Notes under the pieces: generated by a model
Databases searched by the model: none
The model's input: only the letters and a program-made list of their open reading frames with translations
Told to the model about the DNA's origin: nothing
In this document: positions 56,958-64,000 of the stretch, one piece after another
Numbering within the stretch: the first letter of the stretch is position 1
How the letters are laid out: every line of letters begins with the position of its first letter
Source of the DNA: Hyphomicrobiales bacterium
GTDB lineage: Bacteria > Pseudomonadota > Alphaproteobacteria > Rhizobiales > Beijerinckiaceae
NCBI GenBank assembly: GCA_900470775.1
Contig: UCBZ01000003.1
Coordinates: forward strand, 98,452-162,451
DNA length: 64,000 nucleotides
Direction of reading: 5' to 3'
Made by a program: the position numbers and the translations under genes

Positions 56958-57674
56958 TCAGACCAGCGCGATCCGGACGCGCCGGTTCTGCTTGCCCTTC
57001 TTCTCGATATCGGTGACCGCAACAAGGCCGATCTCGGCGGTGTTGCGGACATGGGTGCCGCCGCAGGGCTGCAGGTCGATATCGCCGATCGCGACCAGCC
57101 GGACCCGGCCGGAGCCGCGCGGCGGCTTCACCGACATCGTCTTGACGAGGCCGGGATTGGCGTCGAGCTCGGCATCGGTGATCCAGCTTTCGGTGACATC
57201 GGCATTGCGGGCGACCAACGCGTTGAGCTTTTCGGCGATCTCCGCCTTGTCGAGCCCGCCTTCGGGGATGTCGAAATCGAGCCGCCCGTCGCCGTCGCCG
57301 ATGGCGCCACCCGTGACCGGATAGGACAGCACGACGCTGAGCAGATGCAATGCCGTGTGGATCCGCATGCGCTTCAGCCGCCGATCCCAATCGAGCAGGA
57401 CAGTCACGGTCTCGCCCGGCTGGGGCGACGCCTGGCCTTCCAGCGGCACATGAATGACGCGGCTCTTGTCTTCCGGATCATAAATCGCGGTGCCGATTGA
57501 AATCATACTGCCATCCGCCCGCCGCAACGTGCCGGCATCGCCCGGCTGCCCACCGCCGGTCGCGTAGAGCACGGTGCGGTCGAGGATGATGCCGCCGCGC
57601 TCGTTCACCGCCTCGACGGTGGCAGTCGTCTCGGTCAGATAGGCGTCGTCACGAAAGAGCAGTGCTGTCGGCAT
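56958..57674 (-). CDS. AlaX-type alanyl-tRNA editing protein
   Basis: 238 residues. Free-standing editing domain with the zinc ligands HTALH (His106, His110) and CGGTHV. The N-terminus LFRDDAYLTETTATV and DRTVLYATGGGQPGD are typical. It hydrolyses Ser-tRNA-Ala (and possibly Gly-tRNA-Ala). ATG at 57674, 52 bases upstream of sseA in the same direction. Confidence 0.92.
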   Translation of the reverse strand: MPTALLFRDDAYLTETTATVEAVNERGGIILDRTVLYATGGGQPGDAGTLRRADGSMISIGTAIYDPEDKSRVIHVPLEGQASPQPGETVTVLLDWDRRLKRMRIHTALHLLSVVLSYPVTGGAIGDGDGRLDFDIPEGGLDKAEIAEKLNALVARNADVTESWITDAELDANPGLVKTMSVKPPRGSGRVRLVAIGDIDLQPCGGTHVRNTAEIGLVAVTDIEKKGKQNRRVRIALV

Positions 57675-57864
57675 GGTCCATAGGCTCGCTGTCCCGGCGT
57701 GGCGCATCGGCGCAGGCCGCCTTCAAAGGCAGCGGAGATTGCACGGATCGGGCAGATCGCGCCACCGCCCTTTTGCCTGCCGTCAGCGCGGCTCTTCCGC
57801 CGCCGGGGCGCCGGCCCTAGACTGGGCGAGCTGCCGGCCGCCCGGCCCCAGCCCGGGAGGTCCC

Positions 57865-58659
57865 ATGACATTGCCGCGCATGCAGCCCAGCGACGGCGTC
57901 GCCTGGATCACCGGTGCTAGCTCGGGCATCGGCGAGGCCGTGGCGCTTAAACTGGCGCAGCGCGGCTGGACGGTTGCGATCACCGCACGCAGGCTCGACC
58001 AGCTCGAGGAGATCGCCCGCCGCGCCGAAGGCCTGCCCGGTCGCATCGTCGCCCATGCCGGGGATGTCACGGAGACGGGCTCGATGAAGGCCGTGGTCGA
58101 CGCCATCGAAAGCGTCCACGGGCCGATCGCGCTGGCCTTCGTCAACGCCGGCATCGCTCCCGACAGCGAAGGCGTGCTCGACATGGCCGCCTTCGAGCAG
58201 ATCATCGCCGTGAACCTGACCGGCACGGCGCGGGCTCTGGCGGCCGTGATCGAGCGCATGTCGCCGCGCAAGCGCGGTCAGGTCGCGATCAACGCCTCGG
58301 TGGCGGGCTATGGCGGGCTGCCGGCCTCATCGGCCTATGGCGTCTCGAAAGCTGCCGCGATCCATCTCGCTGAGACGCTGAAATTCGAGGGCGACCGCCT
58401 CGGCATCCGCGTGCAGCTCGTCAATCCCGGCTGGATCGACACGCCGATGACCCAGCCCAAGGACGTGCCGATGCCGTTCATCATGAGCCAGGAGGAGGCC
58501 GCCCGTCGCATCGTCGACGGATTCGAAAAAGGGGGGTTCGAAATCACTTTCCCGCGCCGGCTCTCCTGGGTGATGAAGGCGGTCAATCTGCTGCCGTACC
58601 CGGTCTATTTTTGGTTGATCGCCCACGGCACGCGCCGGGCTGGGGCTAAGTCGCCGTGA
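57865..58659 (+). CDS. Short-chain dehydrogenase/reductase
   Basis: 264 residues. Cofactor motif TGASSGIGEAVA, NAG in FVNAGIAP, and the catalytic Ser ... YGVSK tetrad (SVAGYGGLPASSAYGVSKAA). The C-terminus has a hydrophobic stretch (LPYPVYFWLIAHGTRR), so it may be membrane-associated. Substrate unknown; similar proteins act on lipids or steroids. GGGAGG precedes the ATG. Confidence 0.88.
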   Translation: MTLPRMQPSDGVAWITGASSGIGEAVALKLAQRGWTVAITARRLDQLEEIARRAEGLPGRIVAHAGDVTETGSMKAVVDAIESVHGPIALAFVNAGIAPDSEGVLDMAAFEQIIAVNLTGTARALAAVIERMSPRKRGQVAINASVAGYGGLPASSAYGVSKAAAIHLAETLKFEGDRLGIRVQLVNPGWIDTPMTQPKDVPMPFIMSQEEAARRIVDGFEKGGFEITFPRRLSWVMKAVNLLPYPVYFWLIAHGTRRAGAKSP

Positions 58660-58675
58660 CGGGCCAGCCGGCAGC

Positions 58676-60142
58676 CTAATCCGACCGCGTCTCGTCTCGT
58701 GTCTTGGCCAACGCGTCGAGCGCGCGCCTGCGGCCGAAATCCAGATCGACGATCGGGCGCGGATAGGTCTGGCCGAGAACGATCCCGGCGCGGTGCAGTT
58801 GGTCGGCATCGGCTTTCCACGGCTCATGGATCAATGTGTCGTCCAGCCCCGCGATCTCGGGAATCCAGCGCCTGACATACAAGCCCTTGGGGTCGAATTT
58901 CAGCCCCTGCGTCACCGGATTGAAGATGCGGTAATAGGGCGCGGCATCGGCGCCCGAACCCGCGACCCACTGCCAGCTCGCGGCGTTGTTGGCCGGGTCG
59001 GCATCGACGAGCGTGTCCCAGAACCAGTCCTCGCCGTGCCGCCAGTCAATCAGGAGATGCTTGATCAGGAAGGAGGCGGCGATCATCCGGACGCGGTTAT
59101 GCATCCAGCCCGTGGTCCAGAGTTCGCGCAAGCCCGCATCGACGATCGGGTATCCGGTCAGCCCGCGCTGCCAGGCCCTCGTTGCCGCATCGTCCCGACG
59201 CCAGGGAAAGGCGTCGAAGCGTGGGTTGTAGTTCCGGGTCGCGAGGTCGGGATTGTAGAACAGCAGGTGATAGGAAAACTCGCGCCAGCCGATCTCGGAC
59301 AGGAACTTCTCGGCATCCGAAGACCCAGCCGAGGCTTCGCCACTTTCGATCGCGCTGCGGGTCGCATGCCAGATCTGACGCGGGCCGATCTCGCCGAAGC
59401 GCAGATGCGGCGACAGCCGCGAGGTCGCGGCCCGGTCGGGGCGGTCGCGGCCCTCGCCATAGCCGTCGAGCGGGCCTGAGAGAAATTCGCCGAGGCGCTC
59501 GGCTGCCGCTGCCTCGCCGGGTGTCCAGGCCTCGCGAAGGCCTCCAGCCCAATCCGGCTTCACCGGATCGAGCGCCAGATCGGCATGGGACACCGTCATC
59601 GCCGTGATGGCGGGCGGCAGCTTTAGAGATTGCATGTGTTTCGGAGCGGGCTTCGGTGCGGCAGGCTCACCGGCAGCGCGCGCGGCGCGCCAATAGGGCG
59701 TGAACACCTTCATCGGCTCGCCCGTCTTGGTCGTAACCTGCCAGGGTTCGTTCAGCAGCGCCGCGTTGAAGCTCTCGACCTTCGTGCCGGCAGCGACGAG
59801 ATCGGCCTTGAGGCGGCTGTCGAGCGCCACCGATTCGGCATCGTAGCGGCGGCTCCAGGTGACCAAGTCGATCCTGGCCGTCTCGACGACGCGCGGCAGG
59901 ATCGCGCCCGGGTCGCCGCGCATCAGGACCAGTTCGCAGCCTTTGGCCTTGAGCGCAAAATCCAGTGCCGCCAGCGAACGCGACAGCCACCAGCGGCTGG
60001 CGCCGCCGAGCGGACGGCGGGAGCCGCCTTCGTCGAGGATGTAGAGGAAAAGCGTCGGGCCATGAGCGACAGCCGCCGAAAGGGCAGGGTTGTCGGCGAG
60101 GCGAAGGTCGTCGCGGAACCAGTGGAGCGATAAGGCCGGCAT
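58676..60142 (-). CDS. phrB: Deoxyribodipyrimidine photolyase
   Basis: 488 residues. N-terminal DNA-photolyase domain (LHWFRDDLRLADNPALSAA) and the FAD-binding domain with FGEIGPRQIWHATR, GWREFSYHLLFYNPDL, MHNRVRMIAASFLIKHLLIDW and DPANNAASWQWVAGSG. It repairs UV cyclobutane dimers with blue light. Ends 16 bases from the SDR gene (convergent). Confidence 0.95.
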   Translation of the reverse strand: MPALSLHWFRDDLRLADNPALSAAVAHGPTLFLYILDEGGSRRPLGGASRWWLSRSLAALDFALKAKGCELVLMRGDPGAILPRVVETARIDLVTWSRRYDAESVALDSRLKADLVAAGTKVESFNAALLNEPWQVTTKTGEPMKVFTPYWRAARAAGEPAAPKPAPKHMQSLKLPPAITAMTVSHADLALDPVKPDWAGGLREAWTPGEAAAAERLGEFLSGPLDGYGEGRDRPDRAATSRLSPHLRFGEIGPRQIWHATRSAIESGEASAGSSDAEKFLSEIGWREFSYHLLFYNPDLATRNYNPRFDAFPWRRDDAATRAWQRGLTGYPIVDAGLRELWTTGWMHNRVRMIAASFLIKHLLIDWRHGEDWFWDTLVDADPANNAASWQWVAGSGADAAPYYRIFNPVTQGLKFDPKGLYVRRWIPEIAGLDDTLIHEPWKADADQLHRAGIVLGQTYPRPIVDLDFGRRRALDALAKTRDETRSD

Positions 60143-60253
60143 GAGATTGGCGTGATGCTCCGTTATGCGAGCCGTCAGGGATTGGGCACGACACGGCAGC
60201 TACGATGGAAACGGAGCATTGGATCGCCCGTCGCAGAAGAGCGAACAGCGAAT

Positions 60254-60286
60254 CGAAAAATGCCGCCGGGCGCGGAGCCCGGCGGC
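60254..60286 (-). terminator. Terminator of the Gly/Tyr-rich protein gene
   Basis: 10-bp stem GCCGCCGGGC/GCCCGGCGGC (60262-60271 and 60277-60286) followed on the minus strand by A and five T. Confidence 0.85.
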
Positions 60287-60297
60287 AGGTCGTCAGG

Positions 60298-60579
60298 TCA
60301 CCAGCGGCGATCCCACTGACGCTCATTGTAGCGCCGGCCATAGGCGCGAGCATGCGGCGGCGGGCCGCCATAATGACGTCCATAACCACGACCGCGGTAG
60401 CCGTAGCGCGGGCCGGCGCGATAACCGCGATGGCGGTAGCCGTAGCCGTACTGGGCCAACTCGATGCCGGCCGGCGCAGCGATGTCGGTCTGGGCGGCGA
60501 AGGCGGGAGCCGCCGACACGGTGCCGGGGATCGCCCCGAGACCGAGTGCCAGTGTCGCCGCGAGAATCAGTCTGCGCAT
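60298..60579 (-). CDS. Secreted Gly/Tyr/Arg-rich small protein
   Basis: 93 residues. Signal peptide MRRLILAATLALGLGAIPG ending near VSA-APAFA. The mature end is dense in GYGYRHRGY, RYGYRGRGYG and RRYNERQWDRRW. Such low-complexity GYR proteins are widespread in Hyphomicrobiales and of unknown function. The ATG at 60579 has AAGGAGAT at ideal spacing. Transcript ends at a strong terminator. Confidence 0.8.
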   Translation of the reverse strand: MRRLILAATLALGLGAIPGTVSAAPAFAAQTDIAAPAGIELAQYGYGYRHRGYRAGPRYGYRGRGYGRHYGGPPPHARAYGRRYNERQWDRRW

Positions 60580-60705
60580 ATCGATCTCCTTGGGTTGACG
60601 GTATCGGTCCATCCAACGCCATCGCACGACAACCGCGCATGAAGCGAAAAGTTCGCTCCCGTTCATCTTGGGGCGCGAGTGAGGTTGGACGGATGGGTCC
60701 GGAAA

Positions 60706-61287
60706 CTACATGCGCTCCCAAAGCGACGCATCGCGGGCCGACTGGCGTTTGATCCAGGCATAGCGTGTCTCGCCCCGGCGCCGGATCTCGGCGGTCAAAT
60801 TGTCCAGCACGAGATCGCCGCGATCGGTCCGGATGATCAGTAGCAGATGCCCTTCGCCGGCGGGCGTCCTCACAACCGCGATCAGCAGGGCCGAAGCCGG
60901 CAGTCCCATGGCCAGCAGGTCATGCCGCTTGGTCACGACATAATCGTTGCAATTCCCCGTTTCGGGATCGATCCGCCAGTCGGTGGTGGTTTTCACGGAC
61001 CTTATTCGCTGATTGACGTCGCGGTTGATCCGCTCGATCGCGGCTTCGACGTCGGGCGTCAGGTCGATCACGGCATCGGGGACGCCCAGTTCGCAATCGG
61101 CGGCGTGGCGCAGGCAAAATCGCGTGTAGTCGAGCGGGGCCAGTTCGAGCCGCGTCGGATCGAGGCTGGCGCGATGCACCACAGGACGCGAATCGACGGC
61201 GTCTCCCGCCGGACGCGACGCGCACGCCCCGGCGAGGCCGGCTACGACCATGACCATTGCTGCTGTGAATCTGACTCGGTTGCTCAT
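60706..61287 (-). CDS. Transglutaminase-like cysteine peptidase (C93/BTLCP), lipoprotein
   Basis: 193 residues. Lipobox LAGAC with Cys22 after MSNRVRFTAAMVMVVAG, so probably anchored in the membrane. The catalytic domain has Cys113 in TGNCNDYV, His147 in GEGHLLLII and Asp162 in VLDNLT, the order of bacterial transglutaminase-like cysteine peptidases. In this family some members process adhesins (LapG-like), but no LapD or adhesin is nearby. ATG at 61287. Confidence 0.85.
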   Translation of the reverse strand: MSNRVRFTAAMVMVVAGLAGACASRPAGDAVDSRPVVHRASLDPTRLELAPLDYTRFCLRHAADCELGVPDAVIDLTPDVEAAIERINRDVNQRIRSVKTTTDWRIDPETGNCNDYVVTKRHDLLAMGLPASALLIAVVRTPAGEGHLLLIIRTDRGDLVLDNLTAEIRRRGETRYAWIKRQSARDASLWERM

Positions 61288-61512
61288 CGTTCGATCGATA
61301 ACGCAGGCCGGTAAAGGATTCTGGCTGAATTGCCGTCGGCCCCGGCGTTCCGTGATGGTGGCATGCGGCGCTGAAAAACCAAAAGGCCCCCACGATTGTC
61401 CGTCGCTATCGCCGTGCCACGCGGGATATGTATAAATTGAGCGGGCGGCCGACGACGCAAACAGATCTCGGCTGCCCTCTGACGCCGACACTCAGGCGCG
61501 CGGGTGTGAGAC

Positions 61513-62280
61513 ATGGGCGATCCTCAGGGCCGTGATCCCCAAGCGACTGCACGCTTGCAGCTCACGCTTCGCGTCCATGAGCAAAGCGTGCCGATCGACC
61601 TGAGCATTCCAGACCGCCCCGTGCGGCTCGACGAGTTGCTTCCGGCATTGCGCGAGATGGATGACCGCCTGATCGATGCGGCAGTCGCCCATACCGCAGC
61701 GAAGGGAGAAAACGTGTCCTGTGCAAAGGGCTGCTCGGCCTGTTGTCGAGCCCAGCCCGTGCCGGTCACGGCGCCTGAAGCCTACGCGCTGGCCAGGCTG
61801 GTCGAGCGCTTGCCCGAGCCGCGCGGCAAGGCCGTGCGAGCGGCATTCGCGGCCAACGTCGCGCGGATCCGCGAGGCTGGCCTGTACGAGACCTATATGC
61901 AGCGCGATCCGGCCCTGACCCGCGACGAGGCCCGCATTCTCGCGCGGCGCTACATGGCGCTGAAGCTGGCCTGTCCATTTCTCGCTGACGACGCGTGCAG
62001 CATTTACGCCGAGCGCCCCTTCGTGTGCCGGCAATATCTCGTGACCTCGCCGCCTTGGCTTTGCGACTCGCCTCTCGACGCGGCCGTGCAGCCGATTCCC
62101 ATGCCGGCTGCCTTCGCCACTGCCATGCTCGAAGCAGGACAGGCGTTGACCGGGGAGGCGCAATACACCGTGCCGTTGGCACTCGCGCTCGACTGCGCGC
62201 AAGCCAAGCGAATCGAGATGGAAAAGACCGGCCCGGCGAAGCCGGCATTCGAGACCATCGTGCGCCGCGCGTTGAAGTGA
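61513..62280 (+). CDS. YkgJ family cysteine cluster protein
   Basis: 255 residues. The cysteine cluster is CAKGCSACC (Cys70, 74, 77, 78) with ACPFLADDACSIYAERPFVCRQY further on, a probable iron-sulfur or zinc site. Family function is not established. It has no signal peptide. The upstream gap holds no clear promoter. The ATG at 61513 begins MGDPQGRDPQATARL. Confidence 0.85.
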   Translation: MGDPQGRDPQATARLQLTLRVHEQSVPIDLSIPDRPVRLDELLPALREMDDRLIDAAVAHTAAKGENVSCAKGCSACCRAQPVPVTAPEAYALARLVERLPEPRGKAVRAAFAANVARIREAGLYETYMQRDPALTRDEARILARRYMALKLACPFLADDACSIYAERPFVCRQYLVTSPPWLCDSPLDAAVQPIPMPAAFATAMLEAGQALTGEAQYTVPLALALDCAQAKRIEMEKTGPAKPAFETIVRRALK

Positions 62281-62401
62281 AGCGGCCGGCGCAACCTGGG
62301 ATTCCTTGCCATAGCGCTCGCTGAGGCCTCACAGGCCGAACAAACGCCCGAATCCTCGCCACAGCGTGTAAGGCGCGTAAAGCACAGCCTAACCGCAAAC
62401 C

Positions 62402-62433
62402 AAAAGGGCCCGGGCGATATGCGCCCAGGCCCT
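62402..62433 (-). terminator. Terminator after tRNA-Asn
   Basis: Two 5-bp helices (62406-62410/62428-62432 and 62412-62416/62422-62426) with one mismatch form a stem followed on the minus strand by four T. Confidence 0.6.
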
Positions 62434-62442
62434 CGAAATGAC

Positions 62443-62517
62443 TGGCTCCCGGAGCAGGATTCGAACCTGCGACCAATCGATTAACAGTCGATTGCTCTAC
62501 CGCTGAGCTATCCGGGA
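62443..62517 (-). tRNA. tRNA-Asn (anticodon GTT)
   Basis: 75-base cloverleaf on the minus strand with encoded CCA. Acceptor TCCCGGA (62511-62517) pairs with 62447-62453. D-arm GCTCAGCGGTAGAGC, anticodon loop CTGTTAA with GTT, T-loop GGTTCGAATCC. Confidence 0.97.
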
Positions 62518-62684
62518 TCGGTGGTGGCGTATAGCGACGGCTCTGCGGGTGCGCAACCCTTTTCCGACCGATGAGCCGGATTGCGACACGGCGGCGGCAT
62601 CGGCGCGGTTGGCGGTTGCAGCGAACCCCGGCATGTGGTTATAGGCGGCCTTCGGGATTTCGCTGATGGCGGCGTCCCGCGGAA

Positions 62685-62758
62685 GGCCTCGTGGCGGAGT
62701 GGTTACGCAGAGGACTGCAAATCCTTGCACCCCGGTTCGATTCCGGGCGAGGCCTCCA
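62685..62758 (+). tRNA. tRNA-Cys (anticodon GCA)
   Basis: 74-base cloverleaf with encoded CCA. Acceptor GGCCTCG (62685-62691) with CGAGGCC (62748-62754). Anticodon loop CTGCAAA carries GCA. T-loop GGTTCGATTCC. Confidence 0.97.
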
Positions 62759-62990
62759 GATTTTCCCAGCATTCGGCAGAAGCATGATGCCAGTCCCCGT
62801 CATGGGGGCCGCGAGCCAGCCTGGCATGGGCGGCTGCGTCGTGGCGGCCGCGATGTCTTGCCTTTTGAAGCAGGCTCGAACAGAAAGCATCGATGGGTGG
62901 CAACGCCGCCGGGCAGGGCGCCTCGAGGTGCAGGTTGTCGGCCCTGTCGATCGCCTGGCCCATCGGTGCCGCAGACGGAGATTTCGGGGC

Positions 62991-63629
62991 ATGGAGAGTT
63001 TCGCCGCACTGCGCCGCATGATGGTGGATTGCCAGATGCGGACCTATGACGTGACGGATCGCGCCGTTCTGGCTGCCGCCGCCGAGGTTCCGCGCGAGGC
63101 CTTCCTGCCGCCATCCCTGTCGCATCTGGCCTATCTCGATCAGCCGGTGCCTCTGCCCGGCACCGGGCGGGCCCTGATGACACCGATGGTCATCGCCCGC
63201 ATGATCCAGATGCTCGACCTGCAGCCAGGCGAGGATGTTCTCGAATATGGCGGCGGCAGCGGATATGGCGCCGCGCTGATGGCCCGCATGGGCACGCAGG
63301 CCACGCTGTGGGAGCCCGACGCCGAGGCCCTCGCGCTGGCGGAACCCGCCCTGCGTCAGGCGCTTGCCGGCGCCAGCGTCTCGGCCACGCGCCCCGACGA
63401 CGAATCCTTCGATGCGGTTCTGGTTAGCGGTGCTTGCGAGAGCGTGCCCGAGTCGCTTTTTCCACTGCTTCGTGAGGGCGGCAGGCTGATCGCGGTCGAG
63501 GGCTTCGGGCGCTCCGCACGGGTCAAGCTCTACCAAAAATCCGGCGGAAAGGTTTCGGGGCGCCCGGTTTTCGATGCGGCCGCCCCCGTTCTGGCCGAGT
63601 TCCGCAAGGCGCCCGCCTTCGTTTTTTGA
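62991..63629 (+). CDS. pcm: Protein-L-isoaspartate O-methyltransferase-like protein
   Basis: 212 residues. Family start MESFAALRRMMVDCQMRTYDV, SAM motif VLEYGGGSGYGAALMARMG, and PLPGTGRALMTPMVIARMIQ in the acceptor region. PIMT repairs isoaspartyl damage. The classic ExTxxGSGY reads EYGGGSGY, and the variant next to tolC in alphaproteobacteria may have diverged. The reading frame continues upstream through tRNA-Cys, but the ATG at 62991 fits the family. Confidence 0.88.
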   Translation: MESFAALRRMMVDCQMRTYDVTDRAVLAAAAEVPREAFLPPSLSHLAYLDQPVPLPGTGRALMTPMVIARMIQMLDLQPGEDVLEYGGGSGYGAALMARMGTQATLWEPDAEALALAEPALRQALAGASVSATRPDDESFDAVLVSGACESVPESLFPLLREGGRLIAVEGFGRSARVKLYQKSGGKVSGRPVFDAAAPVLAEFRKAPAFVF

Positions 63630-63693
63630 GACTGCATGGTGTCGCATTTTTGCGGCACTGCGAAATTCAAAGCCATGCCTCCGCCCGGCTCCG

Positions 63694-63722
63694 TTGGCGA
63701 TCGCGGCGGGGCAGGTTATGTA
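63694..63722 (+). promoter_or_regulatory. Candidate tolC promoter
   Basis: TTGGCG (63694-63699), 17-base spacer and TATGTA (63717-63722), 58 bases before the tolC start. By eye. Confidence 0.35.
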
Positions 63723-63779
63723 ACGCTTTGTTAGTATGCCGAGGCTGGGGCGATGCCTGGGCGCGACTTGAGTCCGCAC

Positions 63780-64000
63780 ATGAGGCGTCCAGTGACACGA
63801 CGGAATAACTCCAAGACGACCACCAGGCTCGGCTTCGCCGCGGCGCTTGGCCTTGCTCTCGCGTCCGGCGTCTCGCCCGCTGCCATGGCGCAGACGATGG
63901 ATGCCGCCCTGGCACGTGCCTATGCCGGCAATCCGACGCTGAATGCGCAGCGCGCTTCGGTGCGCGCCACCAACGAGAATGTGCCACAGGCGCTTTCCGG
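63780..64000 (+). CDS. tolC: TolC-family outer-membrane channel, 5' end only
   Basis: The first 73 residues are present; the gene runs off the right edge. A Sec signal (RLGFAAALGLALASGVSP, cleavage near AMAQ) is followed by TMDAALARAYAGNPTLNAQR and ASVRATNENVPQALSG, the start of TolC's first helical repeat as seen in rhizobial TolC. It would form the exit channel for RND efflux and type I secretion. ATG at 63780; the pcm-tolC order supports the call. Confidence 0.85.
   Translation, partial: MRRPVTRRNNSKTTTRLGFAAALGLALASGVSPAAMAQTMDAALARAYAGNPTLNAQRASVRATNENVPQALS

Noticed and set aside
62443..62758. Genomic island attachment site at the tRNA pair
   Set aside because: No integrase, direct repeat of a tRNA end or composition change is present.
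62691..62990. N-terminal extension of pcm through tRNA-Cys
   Set aside because: The frame reads through the tRNA and has no similarity; the ATG at 62991 fits the family length.

Overview
The window is a high-GC chromosomal segment of an alphaproteobacterium, most likely of the order Hyphomicrobiales (Bosea/Methylobacterium-like). Several things point there: the dusB(nifR3)-ntrB-ntrC-ntrY-ntrX-hfq-hflX gene order, a fused ispDF, a pyruvate dehydrogenase E1-beta subunit with its own lipoyl domain, a pcm-tolC pair, dispersed 'GTCATCCCGG' palindromic repeats, and an anti-Shine-Dalgarno small RNA of the rhizobial suhB/alpha-r type. Assignment to genus is inference. No phage, IS element or CRISPR array was seen.

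Layout. 1-4.8 kb: 5' part of parE, a small membrane protein, a GT4 glycosyltransferase, an FkbM methyltransferase and a beta-helix repeat protein. 4.8-8.6 kb: glnA and glnB (ammonium assimilation) and the NAD(P)HX repair enzyme nnr. 8.6-10.7 kb: a PRC-barrel protein and small proteins, including two overlapping paralogs. 10.7-21.7 kb: tRNA-Lys, ftsB, the pyruvate dehydrogenase operon (pdhA, pdhB, pdhC, a 63-aa zinc-ribbon-like protein, lpd), two GlsB-like membrane proteins, lipA, a COQ10-like START protein and a membrane-fused spermidine-synthase-like protein. 21.7-32.9 kb: cinA/pncC, ispDF, the dusB-ntrBCYX nitrogen regulon, hfq and hflX. 32.9-36.5 kb: a phosphoribosyltransferase, exbB-exbD-tonB and the small RNA.

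36.6-53.2 kb is the most distinctive region. A branched-chain-amino-acid-type ABC importer is followed by UPF0280, 6-hydroxynicotinate reductase, a fused FeS/molybdopterin hydroxylase, its FAD subunit, a MarR regulator, an enamidase, two DUF1185 proteins, a stand-alone YopT-type cysteine-protease-fold protein and an M20 hydrolase. It looks like a reductive N-heterocycle (nicotinate-type) catabolic system: import, hydroxylation next to the ring nitrogen, ring reduction, hydrolytic ring opening. Three related dyads that I found overlap candidate promoters of the transporter, the hydroxylase/reductase operon and the enamidase operon. They suggest one MarR-controlled regulon. The roles of UPF0280, DUF1185 and the YopT-like protein in it are undescribed as far as I know.

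53.3-64 kb: an MFS-cupin-MerR operon with an operator-like dyad on its promoter, sseA, an AlaX editing protein, an SDR, photolyase, a secreted Gly/Tyr-rich protein, a transglutaminase-like lipoprotein, a YkgJ cysteine-cluster protein, tRNA-Asn, tRNA-Cys, pcm and the 5' end of tolC.
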